The notes beneath the pieces are model-generated. The model ran no database searches and was not told the DNA's origin. It saw only the letters and a program-made list of their open reading frames with translations. From NCBI GenBank assembly GCA_018806915.1, contig JAGKQI010000009.1, forward strand, positions 186,001-250,000: DNA of 64,000 nt, in the 5' to 3' direction. This DNA comes from Phytophthora colocasiae (taxonomy: Eukaryota; Oomycota; Peronosporomycetes; Peronosporales; Peronosporaceae). Each line of letters begins with the position of its first letter. Within the stretch, counting starts at the first letter, position 1. This document shows, one piece after another, positions 1-9,581 of the stretch. Position numbers and translations under genes: made by a program.

Positions 1-283
1 TTCGCTGGACAAAGTCTAGCGCACCCGAGCTGAATCCTTTCAGCTTGTCGCCCTTGTCAGCAGCAGGCCCTGCCTGCTCGCTATCATCTCTCATGTCTGT
101 GCCCGGCACAGACATCGCGCGCTTGTTCCTGCTCGAACGAGACGTCGCACGCGTCACCGCAGCTGATAGTGTGCTGCTATCAGTTGCATTCTGCGGTTGT
201 TCGGACGCAACCGTAGATCCTCCCCCACTTAAGGAGGAAGCTACCCTGCCGAGCATGCTCGGCAATCGTGGATGCCTCATGGC
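1..283 (-). pseudogene. Integrase C-terminal tail of Gypsy-A copy A1, out of frame and cut by the window edge
   Basis: On the minus strand a reading frame continues the A1 integrase after a break near 283. It resumes at residues like NAMRHPRLPS, which match the C-family NGLAHPRVPL segment after the integrase core. About 16 residues equivalent to INNAVHASTGFTPFYV are missing, so a deletion of roughly 50 bases with a frameshift separates it from the core. The frame runs open to base 1 through a Ser/Ala/Gly-rich stretch equivalent to the linker before the GPY/F region. The GPY/F motif and any chromodomain would lie left of the window. No function is expected. Confidence 0.6.
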
Positions 284-3200
284 GTTTGGCAAACTCTGCC
301 ATCGGCAAGCACTCGCTCCAGTGCGGGAACGAGTGAGCGTAGCTCTTCAACGTGTCACCCAATACACGGTTGACACGTTCGGTCTGTCCGTCCGTCTGCG
401 GATGATCCGCAGTCGACATTGATAGCTGTGAACCAAGAAGTGTAAACACTTCTTGCCAGAACCGCGCTGTGAAGCGTGGATCACGGTCCGACACAATGTC
501 GAGCGGCATGCCATGGTGTTTGAACACCATGTCAACAAACAGTCGCGCAGTCTGCGCGGCTGTAACAGTAGCTGGGACGGCAGCAAGATGAACCATCTTA
601 CTGAATCGGTCCACAAAGACAACGATGCCCGTCCTCCGCTTGCTGTCAGGCGGAAGACCGAAGACAAAGTCCATGGACATGGACTGCCAACACTCCGACG
701 GAGTCGGTAGTGATTGAAGAGGAGCCTGCGAGAGCTGCGCAGGCTTCACGCGTTGACAAACCTCGCAAGCACGTACGTACTTGCGCACCCACTTGTACTG
801 GTGGTGCCAGTAGAAGTCACGCGTGAGAAGAGTGTATGTCTTCTCACGACCCGGATGCCCTGCCGTGGGGGCATCGTGATACTCGAACATGATCCTCAAC
901 CGGAGGTCATGATCATTCGGAACGACAATGCGATCCGCATTGTCGTCTACTGCACTGTACAACAGTAGGCCTTCGTGTACACGATAGCGGTGTATACGAG
1001 CTCGAAGATGAGGGGTTAGCTTCCGACGTGCCACGTCGGAAGGTGCTGCGAGGAATTCCAGCAGCCCCTTCGCGTCTGCATCCCTTGCATACGCGTTCTT
1101 CACGTCGTCAACCAACGTTGACGACGGCACACTTGTCCTCACGACGCCAACAGCGTTGGCGTCGACTGTCTCCGCATAGTCAGGTCGACGCGATAACGCG
1201 TCAGCCACTACATTGAGTCTTCCGGGTTTGTACTCCACCCGGAAGTTGTACTCCGCGAAGAAGGACAACCATCTCGCCATACGTTGCGAGATGTGCGGCG
1301 ACTTAATCGCCGTACGCAATGATGCGTGGTCTGTATAGACCACGAACGGTCTACTCCCAAGTAGATACACTCGGAACTTTGCGAGTGCATACTTCATGGC
1401 AAGGAGCTCCTTGTCATGTACGGGATAATTACGCTCAGCTGGCTTCAGCTGACGCGATTGATAATAGACTACACGATCACGCCCTTCGTGATCGTGTTGC
1501 ATCAATGCACATCCGATTGCAAAGTCGGATGCATCGCACACTACGTGGAATGGACGATCTTGGTCCGCTACGGCCAAGATCGGCGCTTCAGTCAAGCCCT
1601 GCTTGACTGCACCGAATGCCTCCTCGCACTCGGTCGTCCAAATCCACTCAGCTTCTTTCTTAAGAAGCTGTGACAACGGGCGAATCTTGCCCGCATAGTT
1701 GTCCACGTACTTGCACAAGTACGTGGCAAGCCCAAGGAACTGCCTCAGTTCCTTCACATTGGATGGCGTGGGCCATTCATTGATCACTCTGACCTTCTCT
1801 GGGTCAGGGCGCACGCCGTCTTTCCCCACGAGACACCCCAGCACGGGTATCTCGCTCGCCCCGAAGATACACTTCTTCAGGTTCGCATAGAGCTTATGTT
1901 TCCTCATAAGCTCTAGCAGCTTCCGGAGATGCACCTTGTGCATCTCAATGTCCGTCTTCCCGTTCACAGCCCGGCTGTGGACGAACACGTCGTCAAAGTA
2001 GCTCGGTGCGAAGTCGCGCACCGAGCGCAATAGATGTGTCACGCATCTATTGAACGTCGCAGGGGCGTTCTTAAGCCCCTGTGGCATGACGAGCCACTCC
2101 CAAAGCATACCGCTTGGAGTGCTTACCGCTGTGAGAGGGATGTCCCTCTCACGCATGAGGATTTGATAGAATCCATCACGCAGATCTAGAGCACTGAAGA
2201 TAGTGCTCAAGGCCATCGAATCGATGATAACATCTTTTCGCGGTATCGGCGTCTGCGCCGGTATCGTCGCATCGTTCAACTTGTTGTACGCATGAACGAT
2301 GCGCCAGCCGCCCTGTGGTTTCTTCACACAGAACGTTGGAGCACTGTGCGGGGACTTTGACTCCCGCACTTGACCTGCAAGACGACGACTTTCAAAGAAG
2401 TCGTCGATCGCTTGCACTTGTTCACGCGGCAGTGGCCACTGCCGTGTAACACAGTACTTCGTGCCCGGCACGAGATCAATCTCGTGCTGTACGCCCTTAT
2501 CCTTCGGAAGCTCCGAAGGAATCTTGTCCGGGAGTACATCCTTGTACTCCCGCAGAATCTCGTAATAGGGACTCGACTTCAACGAGTCCCAACTCTGCTC
2601 CTCGAAGCGTTGCTTCTTGGTCTCCGCACTGAGGGGGCCATCGCCCTCAGTGATGCCATCGACGACGAGCTGCTTCAGCTCTTCGGCCTCGCGCTCCACT
2701 CTCTCGATATCCGAGAAAATGCAAATTTGTTCGATGCGTCCATCGTACAAGTCTCGTGCGAAGCGCTTCCAACTCATCGTTGGAAGTGCGGTCAACGCCG
2801 ACGCACTCGTCGGCGGATTCTCCAACCGCATCCTCTGGTACTGTAACCCAGTACCAGTACGTGTCAAGACGTTCAACGTCTCGACACTCGGTGTCTGCAC
2901 TGCAGATACACCCGTCTCAGTCCCGGACTGAGACTCGCGCAGCTCCCTGAGCTTGCGCCGCGAAGGTCTACCGTGGAGCCCGGCTCCAGGTGCTCCACGT
3001 CCAAGGCATCGCACCTTGGACGGGACGTTATCGCAATCGTCAGCGGATTCCTTCCGCTGACTCGCACTATCAAGCCCGGCTTGAGTGCCGCTCATCGCGT
3101 GCAGCGCTGCTGCACGTGAGCACGCAGGTTGTTCGGGTGCTGGGCGTTTGCAACCGCCAGCACCTCCTGCCGCGCAGTCGGTTCCCTGAACCGCTGCGCC

Positions 3201-4274
3201 TCCATCCGTTCCCAGAGCGGATGTACGATCGCTAGTTCCCGGAACTAGCAGCGACTGTTCGCCTATACACGTCTCATCAGCTCCCGGAGCTGATGACCGA
3301 TCGCTAGTTCCCGGAACTAGCAGCGAAGCGCCAGTGGCGTCAGCTCCCAGAGCTGACGCACGCCTTTCGGTTCCCCGAATTTTATTTACTTCGTCAACTC
3401 CCAGAGTTGACGCGACGTCGTCGGCGCGACCCTTGGGGGCTTGAAGTACCTCCAAGGATACCGGTAATACCGGTATTTTACCTTCTCTCAGGTTCACCTG
3501 ACCATCACTCATGTGACAAACATCATTCAGATGTTTATGCATCAGGTGATTCACATTCACCTGACCATCACTCATGTGACCGCGACCCTTCGGCTCAGAT
3601 TTCTGAGTCGACACACATTTTCTCCCAACGACTCCCTGAGTCGCTGGCGGTCGCCGGCAGCGATCGGAGGCAGCAGCGGACGCTGTTGCCTCAACTGGGG
3701 AATCACATGCACCGCCTGGTGCATGTGCAGCACTGACAGGGCCATCGCTCTCTGTCGCGCATGCGTTGTTGAAGCGTACGAGCGTACGCTTCTCCCAGTT
3801 GATCACCGGGTCATGCCGTGCAAGCCATGGCATGCCTAATACCAAGTCGAACTTATCGTCTAGATCCAAGACGATAAGATCTTCTACAAACGTCCTTCGT
3901 TTGTAAGAGAAGCGCACACGGACTACGCGCTTCTCAGTCCTCACGGTGGCACCTGTTGCCAACCGCACCTCCAACACGCTGCGAGGCGTGTCGGCTTCTT
4001 CGAAGTCAAACCTTCGAAGACTTCCCTGTCGAACAAAGTTGTTCGACGCGCCCGAGTCCACTAGGGCACGAAGAGAGTTCACTCTCTTCGACATCACGTT
4101 CAGGATGACAAGGTTTGGCTTGTCATCTTGCAGCTTACAGCGAGAAACCTTCTCGCTGGGGGCAGCAGTCCTCATCGTCGCGTGTCCAAGCTCGACACGC
4201 GAGACTGCATCACCAGTAGGACGCCCCGCGCCTACTGGTCCTTGGCGTTTTTTGAACGCCCGCCCGCTGTGCAC
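180..4274 (-). pseudogene. pol: Ty3/Gypsy pol polyprotein (protease-RT-RNase H-integrase), copy A1
   Basis: This 1364-residue frame codes for the enzymes of an LTR retrotransposon. The retropepsin active site is ALVDSGASNN (Asp near residue 73). A long low-complexity linker follows, rich in LVPGTSDR-type repeats. The reverse transcriptase has its catalytic YFDD near residue 759. The RNase H begins at VVCDASDFAIG (about 910). The integrase has an HHCC zinc module (HPGREKTY to CEVCQRVK, about 1135-1175), then core acidic residues in SMDFVFG, SDRDPRF and DGQTERVNR. The nominal start is GTG and there is no upstream ATG, so expression would be by -1 frameshift from the overlapping gag. The last ~30 residues are out of frame after a deletion near 283, so integrase is broken. 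The sequence is packed with short inverted repeats. Family assignment is firm; the copy is dead. Confidence 0.93.
4212..4253 (-). promoter_or_regulatory. Programmed -1 frameshift site, gag-pol of A1
   Basis: On the minus strand the gag codons TCA AAA AAC contain the canonical slippery heptamer A_AAA_AAC in the gag frame (4247-4253). Seven bases (GCCAAGG) separate it from a perfect 9-bp stem ACCAGTAGG / CCTACTGGT (4231-4239 and 4212-4220) with a 10-base loop. The gag stop codon lies inside the stem. Shifting back one base gives the pol frame exactly. This is the textbook X_XXY_YYZ, spacer, stem layout. The function is inferred, not measured. Confidence 0.82.
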
Positions 4275-5752
4275 TCGCGTGCATAGTGACCGATGTTACT
4301 ACACTTGTAACATCGAACCTTGCTGTTCTTACGCTGCTGTTGACCAGCAGTCGTAGCACTCGAGAGGTCCATAGGTTCCGGACCTCCCGTCTTCACAACA
4401 GGACGCGCCGGCTTCGGTGCGTTCGCATGGAGTTTAGCTTGACGTCGGCTAAACTCCTCTTGCATCGCAAGGCTGATCGCCTCTTCGAGAGTATTCGGAT
4501 ACTCTCGGAAGAGATATGTTTTGACGGGACCATCTCTTAGTCCCTTCATGAACGTGACGACCTTGGTCGCCTCGTCGATCGGGTTGGCCACTATGTTCGA
4601 TACCAAGTATCGAGCTCGCTGGGCAAAGGTGTGGACATCATCCTTGCCCTGCTGCAGATCGAGAAACTCCGCTCTCGATCTGAACTCGTTCTTCGGGGGC
4701 TCAAACGCAAGCTTGAGCTCCTCTTTGAACACCTCGTACGTGCTGAAGCACGTAGGATCCGAGAGTCGGCGCCCATAGGCCCAACTCCTCGCACGTCCGC
4801 CAAGACATGACATGGCGAACGCGACCTTCGACATCGGATCGACGATACGTCGAGCCGCAACGGCTGTGTCAAGTTCGACAAGCCAACGAAGGAGGGTCTC
4901 GTCCTCCTTCCCCGTGTAGGTACTCACGTGGAGTTTCAACGACTCCACGCGTGGCTTCGGGGAAGCCACCGAGGCAGCAACATCTCGTTGCTCCTTAACA
5001 ATGTACCCCAGAGCAACACCGTGTTGCTCTGTCGGCGATAGCGTACGAAGCATCGTCGCTACCGCTGCCTCTCCAATGACTTGTGAAAGTCTTTGGAGAG
5101 CTTCCCACTCTGGATCTGACAGGTGGGCCAGAGCCTCGATCATGTTCGCTGGCTCTGGAACGTTCGCGTTGGGATCCGCCCGGTTGGCACGCCGAGAGAC
5201 CACACCGGGATACCAACGAACCGCATCTACTGCCGGAATGGGGAGGTGAAGGAAGAACGGATCCAACAGGATGTCGAGGTCGAACCACTGATTGCGCATC
5301 ATGGCGGGGAAGGAGGCGAGGAATTGGCGCCAAGCAGACCCAGCCCGACTCCGCCTGGCCTTGCGAGCGACGTAATACCGCTGCAGTTCAAGATCCGCGG
5401 CTTGCATGGCAGAGGTGATCTCGAGGTTATGGGTGGACTCCCAAAACGCCTGACGGTGCCGTTCCTCAAGTACGCGATAAGTGGCGGCCAAGGCCGCGAG
5501 GGGTGTTCCCTCCCTCTCATGCAAATCGAGGTTGAACGTGAGGGGACCCGGGTTCGCGATGTCGTTCCACGGCTCCTGGGCCATCAGATCGAGCACGTTC
5601 ACGCCACTGATCAACTCGTTGAGATAGTCGGTGCCGGGGGTCGGCGCGAGTCCAGCCTGCATCCGAGAGGGGAACAGCCAACCCGAGGGGATCAACAACC
5701 GTTTGGCCAAAGAGTTGGCGATCAGGCCCACGATCGAATACTGCCCGATCAT
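4232..5752 (-). pseudogene. gag: Gag of Gypsy-A copy A1 fused to a foreign N-terminal domain
   Basis: The C-terminal 290 or so residues are a Retrotrans_gag-type capsid (from AHLSDPEWEALQ through TYTGKEDETLLRWLVELD) followed by one CCHC zinc knuckle, CYKCSNIGHYAREC, near the end. This part matches copy A2 at 9582-10526. The first ~210 residues do not. They match the antisense ORF of element B (shared PWDP, KRLL.P.G, WEST...LEITKAM and LLDP.FLH motifs). The join lies near 5125, at the word CCCACCTG. At the same place the sequence changes from GATC-rich to hairpin-rich, which supports recombination between two element types. The frame stays open upstream to about 6155, so the listed ATG at 5752 is not the true N-terminus. 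The stop is in the frameshift stem. Confidence 0.8.
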
Positions 5753-6819
5753 CTGCGGATCCCACGGTTCGACGTCCGCGGCCGCGAAGGTACGCTGCCG
5801 ATCGTAGCCCGGAATGAAAGAGGCGACCGGGAACAGAGGTGGTTGGAGCCCGAGAGGCGGAGAACCGCCGAGAGGAGGTGACGGCGGTGACGGGGGGCCC
5901 GGAGGTGATCCCGGAGACGGTGGGCCTGATCCATCTGGAGATGGGCTCGAGCCGTCCGAAGGCCCCGATCTACGAGCGCCGGAAGTTCGGCTTCTCGGAA
6001 CCTGACCGGATTCTCGCCGGTGCGACGAGATGGATCGTTGGCGACCAATGCGTAGAGCGTCGTCCTCCTCGGAGTCCTCCGCTGCATCGGAATGTTCCGA
6101 TTCAGCCTCAGGACTAGTTTCATTGCTGGGTTCCGGACTCTCGTCCGGTCGGGATCGTAGTCAGAGTCTCCCTCTTCTTCGTCCTGTGAGTCATCATTGG
6201 TGGGGACCGACTCGGGCTGATCAGCCGGTGCCGGAGTCTGATCAGGGGCTGGAGTATCGGTCTCCTCCCCTCCGGCCTGCCCGGAAGCTTGATCCGCCAA
6301 CAGATCCAGCGGGCTCGCCGTTGATCCTGCTGGGGTTGGAACCGCCGTTGGCGGAGCGGGCTGGGTTGACCCGGTGGCTCCGGTGGTAGCGGTTCCTAGA
6401 TCACGGGGGGCTGAGGAGCTCCGAGCTGGACGCTTGCGTGAAGAAGGAGGAACGGCGGGGGAAGCGGAGGTACTTCGAGATCTTTTGGTAGCACGAGCCG
6501 CCCGTCGGTTCGCGATGAACGAGGACAGCCGAGCAGAGGAATCCTCGGCGTGATGCAGCTGTTGTTCAGCTTCGGCATAATCGGCGTCCAGCTCCTGGTG
6601 AGCCTGTCGGATCTCTGAGTTCTGCTGCTGGAGTTGGTTGAGCTCCTGTGTAGCCGCGTCCCGGGCAGAACGGGCCACGTCAAGGTCCGCGAGGGCCGAT
6701 AAGCGATCTTGGGAGGCGGCGTCCAGGTCGACCTGGATCCGATCTCGATCCGCCGTGACTCGATCGAGATCTTGCACCACCTGATCCCGGTCGAGGTGGG
6801 CCTGGTCTCGGTCCGCGAC
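5749..6819 (-). pseudogene. Coiled-coil, proline-rich N-terminal half of a B-type antisense-ORF protein
   Basis: On the minus strand, heptad-like Asp/Arg/Gln-rich repeats (DRDQ..LDRDQVVQDLDR and onward, about 6800-6480) predict a long coiled coil. A Ser/Pro/Thr-rich, partly basic segment follows (ATKRSRSTSASPAVPPSS). It is homologous to the plus-strand ORF at 19336-21925. Near 6155 the coding frame shifts by one base and continues in the frame of the downstream gag fusion (NETSPEAESEHSDAAEDSEE and on to the PWDP motif at about 5765). The upstream end is cut at 6819, where an A-type LTR begins, so the apparent start in that LTR is accidental. GATC is very frequent here, as in B. The function is unknown. 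Confidence 0.6.
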
Positions 6820-7279
6820 TGTAATGGGGTTACACGTACGAGTGGTTGTACCACTTGTAACTCTAACAGTTAGGATAACTGTTAGAGGTTGGAAATGGGC
6901 CTCAGACCTTGGTGTGCTGTACACACCAAAGGATACATGGGCAAACCACATTATTGGGTGGTTCGTGTGCATTTGTGCATATTATTGGTAGAAAGTAACG
7001 GATTTCTACCAATCACTGAGCAGAGTTTCTGCCAACCACACGTTGGCAGACCCTTTAGAAATAGATAACAAACAGTTTTAGGAGGTCCATAATTGGCTTA
7101 TGCCAAATTCAATAACAGTTCTCATTTTACGGTATTTTGCAGTTTAATTTAGTTATATTTGATTTAATTATACTTATTTAAATAAGTATACTTAAATTAA
7201 GTCTAATCTACTTGCACGCTTCCTCATACACGTAAGCGCACGTGTACGCCATCTAATAGGTCTAGGTATACCCATTACA
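6820..7279 (+). repeat. LTR of Gypsy-A type, full length (460 bp)
   Basis: The segment begins TGTAATGGG and ends CCCATTACA, a perfect 9-base terminal inverted repeat with TG...CA ends. Its last ~180 bases recur at 9317-9496. A primer-binding site follows immediately, so this is a 5' LTR in plus orientation. Its element is truncated soon after the leader. It abuts the coiled-coil ORF on the left. I could not identify a target duplication because the right end is lost. Confidence 0.75.
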
Positions 7280-7280
7280 C

Positions 7281-7344
7281 TGGTAGCACTTTGTAGTCCG
7301 TCCCACGACCGACTGCTGTTCGTTCGTATGGAGTCATACGAACG
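7281..7344 (+). promoter_or_regulatory. Primer-binding site and leader hairpin of an A-type element
   Basis: One base after the LTR comes TGGTAGCACTTTGTAGTC. It starts with TGG, as expected for a tRNA 3'-CCA complement, and its first eight bases match the complement of eukaryotic initiator-tRNA-Met ends. At 7321-7344 a perfect 10-bp hairpin follows (arms CGTTCGTATG and CATACGAACG, loop gagt). The same pair is present at 9499-9562. The hairpin could be a packaging or dimerisation structure; that is inference. Confidence 0.6.
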
Positions 7345-7351
7345 CGGGGTA

Positions 7352-8167
7352 GGCGCTGGGGTCATTACAGACTGTCCCGAGGTATTTGCCCATGTACTCG
7401 AGCTCGTGCTAGTCGTACTCTGGCACGCATTTTATTGGCTTGTTGGTGCTTGACTTGTACTACTGCTCATCTTACTTCCATCCTTGAGCTAACGCGTAAG
7501 TGCCTACTTGATCGAACAGCAAGGCGAGCGACTGCAGCACATAGGAACTAGTTTCGTGATTCAAGACCATGAGATGCCTCGGGAATTAGTGACTCAATTT
7601 GACCTCTCTTTTCGACAAGGGATTCGTCCTAGTCTACAGTAAGTGAAGAACGCACTACTTTCACGGGACGAAATGGAAAATAATGGATACGGATTCTGCA
7701 TCGAGTAGTGGCGCACCGAATGACAACAATGGAGTGGCTATGCATATAGGACAGCAGTCTCAGAGGCGGAACGTAGGTCAAGGGGTAACTTCTGGGTCTA
7801 ACCAAGGCCAGAAGGAACAGGTGAAGTCTACTGGCGCAGATAAATGATGCGCAGTTCGTTGTTATCATTGTCATAATTTAGGACACATGCGACGAGACTG
7901 TTGGCACTTCCAAAATAAGCAGACAAAAACTCAGCAGTTGAAGAGTAATTCGCGTAACAACGAGAAGAAGAAGGCCAAAAAGGACAAAGGTGGAAGCTCA
8001 ACCGCATAACTCACCGACTACTGGTACAGCTGGCTACATACGGTTTGTGAAGACTGTGAAGAATGAAGAGGTGAGCAGTAGTTCGGAAGGTGAAGACCTC
8101 GTTGGAATGGCGATACGTAAAGACAGACACGGCTCCAGAGGTGACTCGATGTTTGATTCAGGCACTA
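7352..8167 (+). pseudogene. Degenerate gag/protease remnant, probably Ty1/Copia
   Basis: No intact ORF remains. At about 7683-8010 one frame reads a Gln/Asn-rich segment, a stop, then CYHCHNLGHMRRDC, a CCHC zinc knuckle, and a Lys-rich tail. After a frameshift, 7990-8167 reads on to SMFDSGTM, which resembles a retropepsin DSG active site. Weak gag-like sequence (TQFDLSFRQGIRPSLQ, about 7580-7640) precedes it with stops. CCHC then DSG order suits Copia, but Gypsy cannot be excluded. The C3 LTR starts directly after the DSG-like motif. Bases 7352-7500 show nothing recognisable. Confidence 0.45.
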
Positions 8168-8408
8168 TGTAACGGGTTACACGGCGCTGTGCGCTATGGC
8201 TACATTAGTGTGGCAGACATAGGCCGGAGGCACAAGTCACATATCTGTGTACGATACATCGTGTTCCTCACACGTCACATATGTAGCTATTTGTTGGCAG
8301 TGCCACACATTACATTTTGACTAGGATTTATTATGTTAGATACTAAATCCGTTAAATCGAGTCAACTAAACTCCTCTGTGCCGTGCACACTTACGCAGCC
8401 CCGCTGCA
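8168..8408 (+). repeat. LTR of Gypsy-C copy C3, internally deleted (241 bp)
   Basis: It starts TGTAACGGGTTAC and ends in CAGCCCCGCTGCA, as do the intact 421-bp C LTRs. A long internal piece is missing: after AAATCCGTTA it jumps to the ...CGAGTCAACTAAAC end segment. A primer-binding site TGGTAGCACTTGTAGTC follows at 8411-8427. It is a 5' LTR in plus orientation, clearly older than those of C1 and C2. Confidence 0.75.
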
Positions 8409-8465
8409 TCTGGTAGCACTTGTAGTCAATCCAACTCCTGAGTTGAAGACTGTTTCTCTGTGAGA

Positions 8466-9316
8466 ATGGAGCCAGAAGCATACGCTCACTTGACTCCGAG
8501 TCAGCGGGACACGCTTAACAAGCTCACGTCCTTGCTGGGCCCAGAAGGTATGGCGCTCCTTGCGTCCCAAGGGCCGGAGGCCGTCAACGCGCGCCTCGAG
8601 GCATTTGCCTCGTACGAAAACGCTCTCGTCGAGCACATTCAACGGAATGTAAAAGGGGTTACCCCCGCTCCGAGAGCTAAGCCCGTCATGCTCAGCGTGA
8701 AGACCTTTCACAGGAAGGAGGGAGAGAACCTCCTGTTGTGGACCCGAGAGGTCGAAATGGCCATGGGGGCCGCTATGCTCCAGTTGGAGGGCAACGCGTG
8801 GCGTTCGCCATCTCTAAGCTCGAAGGGCGAGCACGGGAATGGGCCTTGACGTCGGGGACGTCGGTAGAAACGGTCTTCCCCACTTGGGGTGAGCTAAAGG
8901 CCAAGCTCATTGGTAAGCATGGCCTTCGTGCTGATCCAGCAAAGGTCAAGGCCATTGTGGACTGGCCGGTTCCCTTGAACCAGAAAGACTTGCGTAAGTG
9001 GCTGGGCTTGGCCAACTACTTGCACAAGTACAGCGAGAACTACGCTGAGTTGGCTCGGCCACTGTCGGATCTCCTTAAGAAGGATGCCGAATGGGTATGG
9101 CATGCTGAGCACGAGAGTGCGTTCACTCGTATCAAGGATAGCCTGCTTCAGGCACCGATACTGGCGTTGCCAGACCCCGATCGTCCGTTCATCGTCGTCT
9201 GTGACGCCTCGGACTTTGCCATCGGCAGTGCTTTGCTACAAGCGGACGCCGAAGGGCGCGAACGCGTCATTGCGTTTGAGTCTCGGCAGCTCTAGGCTGC
9301 TGAGAAGAACTATCCA
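8466..9316 (+). pseudogene. Gypsy-C copy C3: gag fused to RT/RNase H by an internal deletion
   Basis: The ATG at 8466 begins the C-family gag ([19 protein letters not shown]). A frameshift lies near 8790, where an AACGCG reading replaces the GGGCAACGCG of C2. At about 8909 gag (WGELKAKL) jumps straight to the palm/thumb region of RT (IGKHGLRADPAKVK), deleting the rest of gag, protease and most of RT. The thumb-like LGLANYLHKYSENYAELARPL and the first half of RNase H (VVCDASDFAIGSALLQ) follow. A TAG replaces Lys after SRQL at 9293. At 9317 the sequence is joined to an A-type LTR fragment. It has no coding capacity. Confidence 0.85.
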
Positions 9317-9496
9317 TGCCAAATTCAATAACAGTTCTCATTTTACGGTATTTTGCAGTTTAATTTAGTTATATTTGATTTAATTATACTTATTTAAAAT
9401 AAGTATACTTAAATTAAGTCTATTCTAATTGCACGCTTCCTCATACACGTAAGCGCACGTGTACGCCATCTAATAGGTCTAGGTATACCCATTACA
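9317..9496 (+). repeat. Truncated A-type 5' LTR (3' 180 bp) of copy A2
   Basis: The sequence from TGCCAAATTC to CCCATTACA matches the last 178 bases of the LTR at 6820-7279, with a couple of small indels. The first ~280 bases of the LTR are absent. The left edge is fused to the C3 remnant, so the LTR was truncated by deletion or recombination. Confidence 0.75.
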
Positions 9497-9498
9497 CC

Positions 9499-9562
9499 TG
9501 GTAGCACTTTGTAGTCCGTCCCACGACCGACTGCTGTTCGTTCGTATGGAGTCATACGAACG
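9499..9562 (+). promoter_or_regulatory. Primer-binding site and leader hairpin of A2
   Basis: TGGTAGCACTTTGTAGTC lies two bases after the LTR fragment. The 10-bp hairpin (arms CGTTCGTATG and CATACGAACG) is at 9539-9562. Both are identical in type to the copy at 7281-7344. They precede the A2 gag ATG by 20 bases. Confidence 0.6.
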
Positions 9563-9581
9563 CGGGGTAGAGAACTCCCCA

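Noticed and set aside
3225..3420. Regularly spaced palindromes that could suggest a CRISPR array
   Set aside because: The repeats differ from each other, are 15-17 bp palindromes in coding sequence, and lack uniform spacers; they belong to the hairpin pattern of the element.
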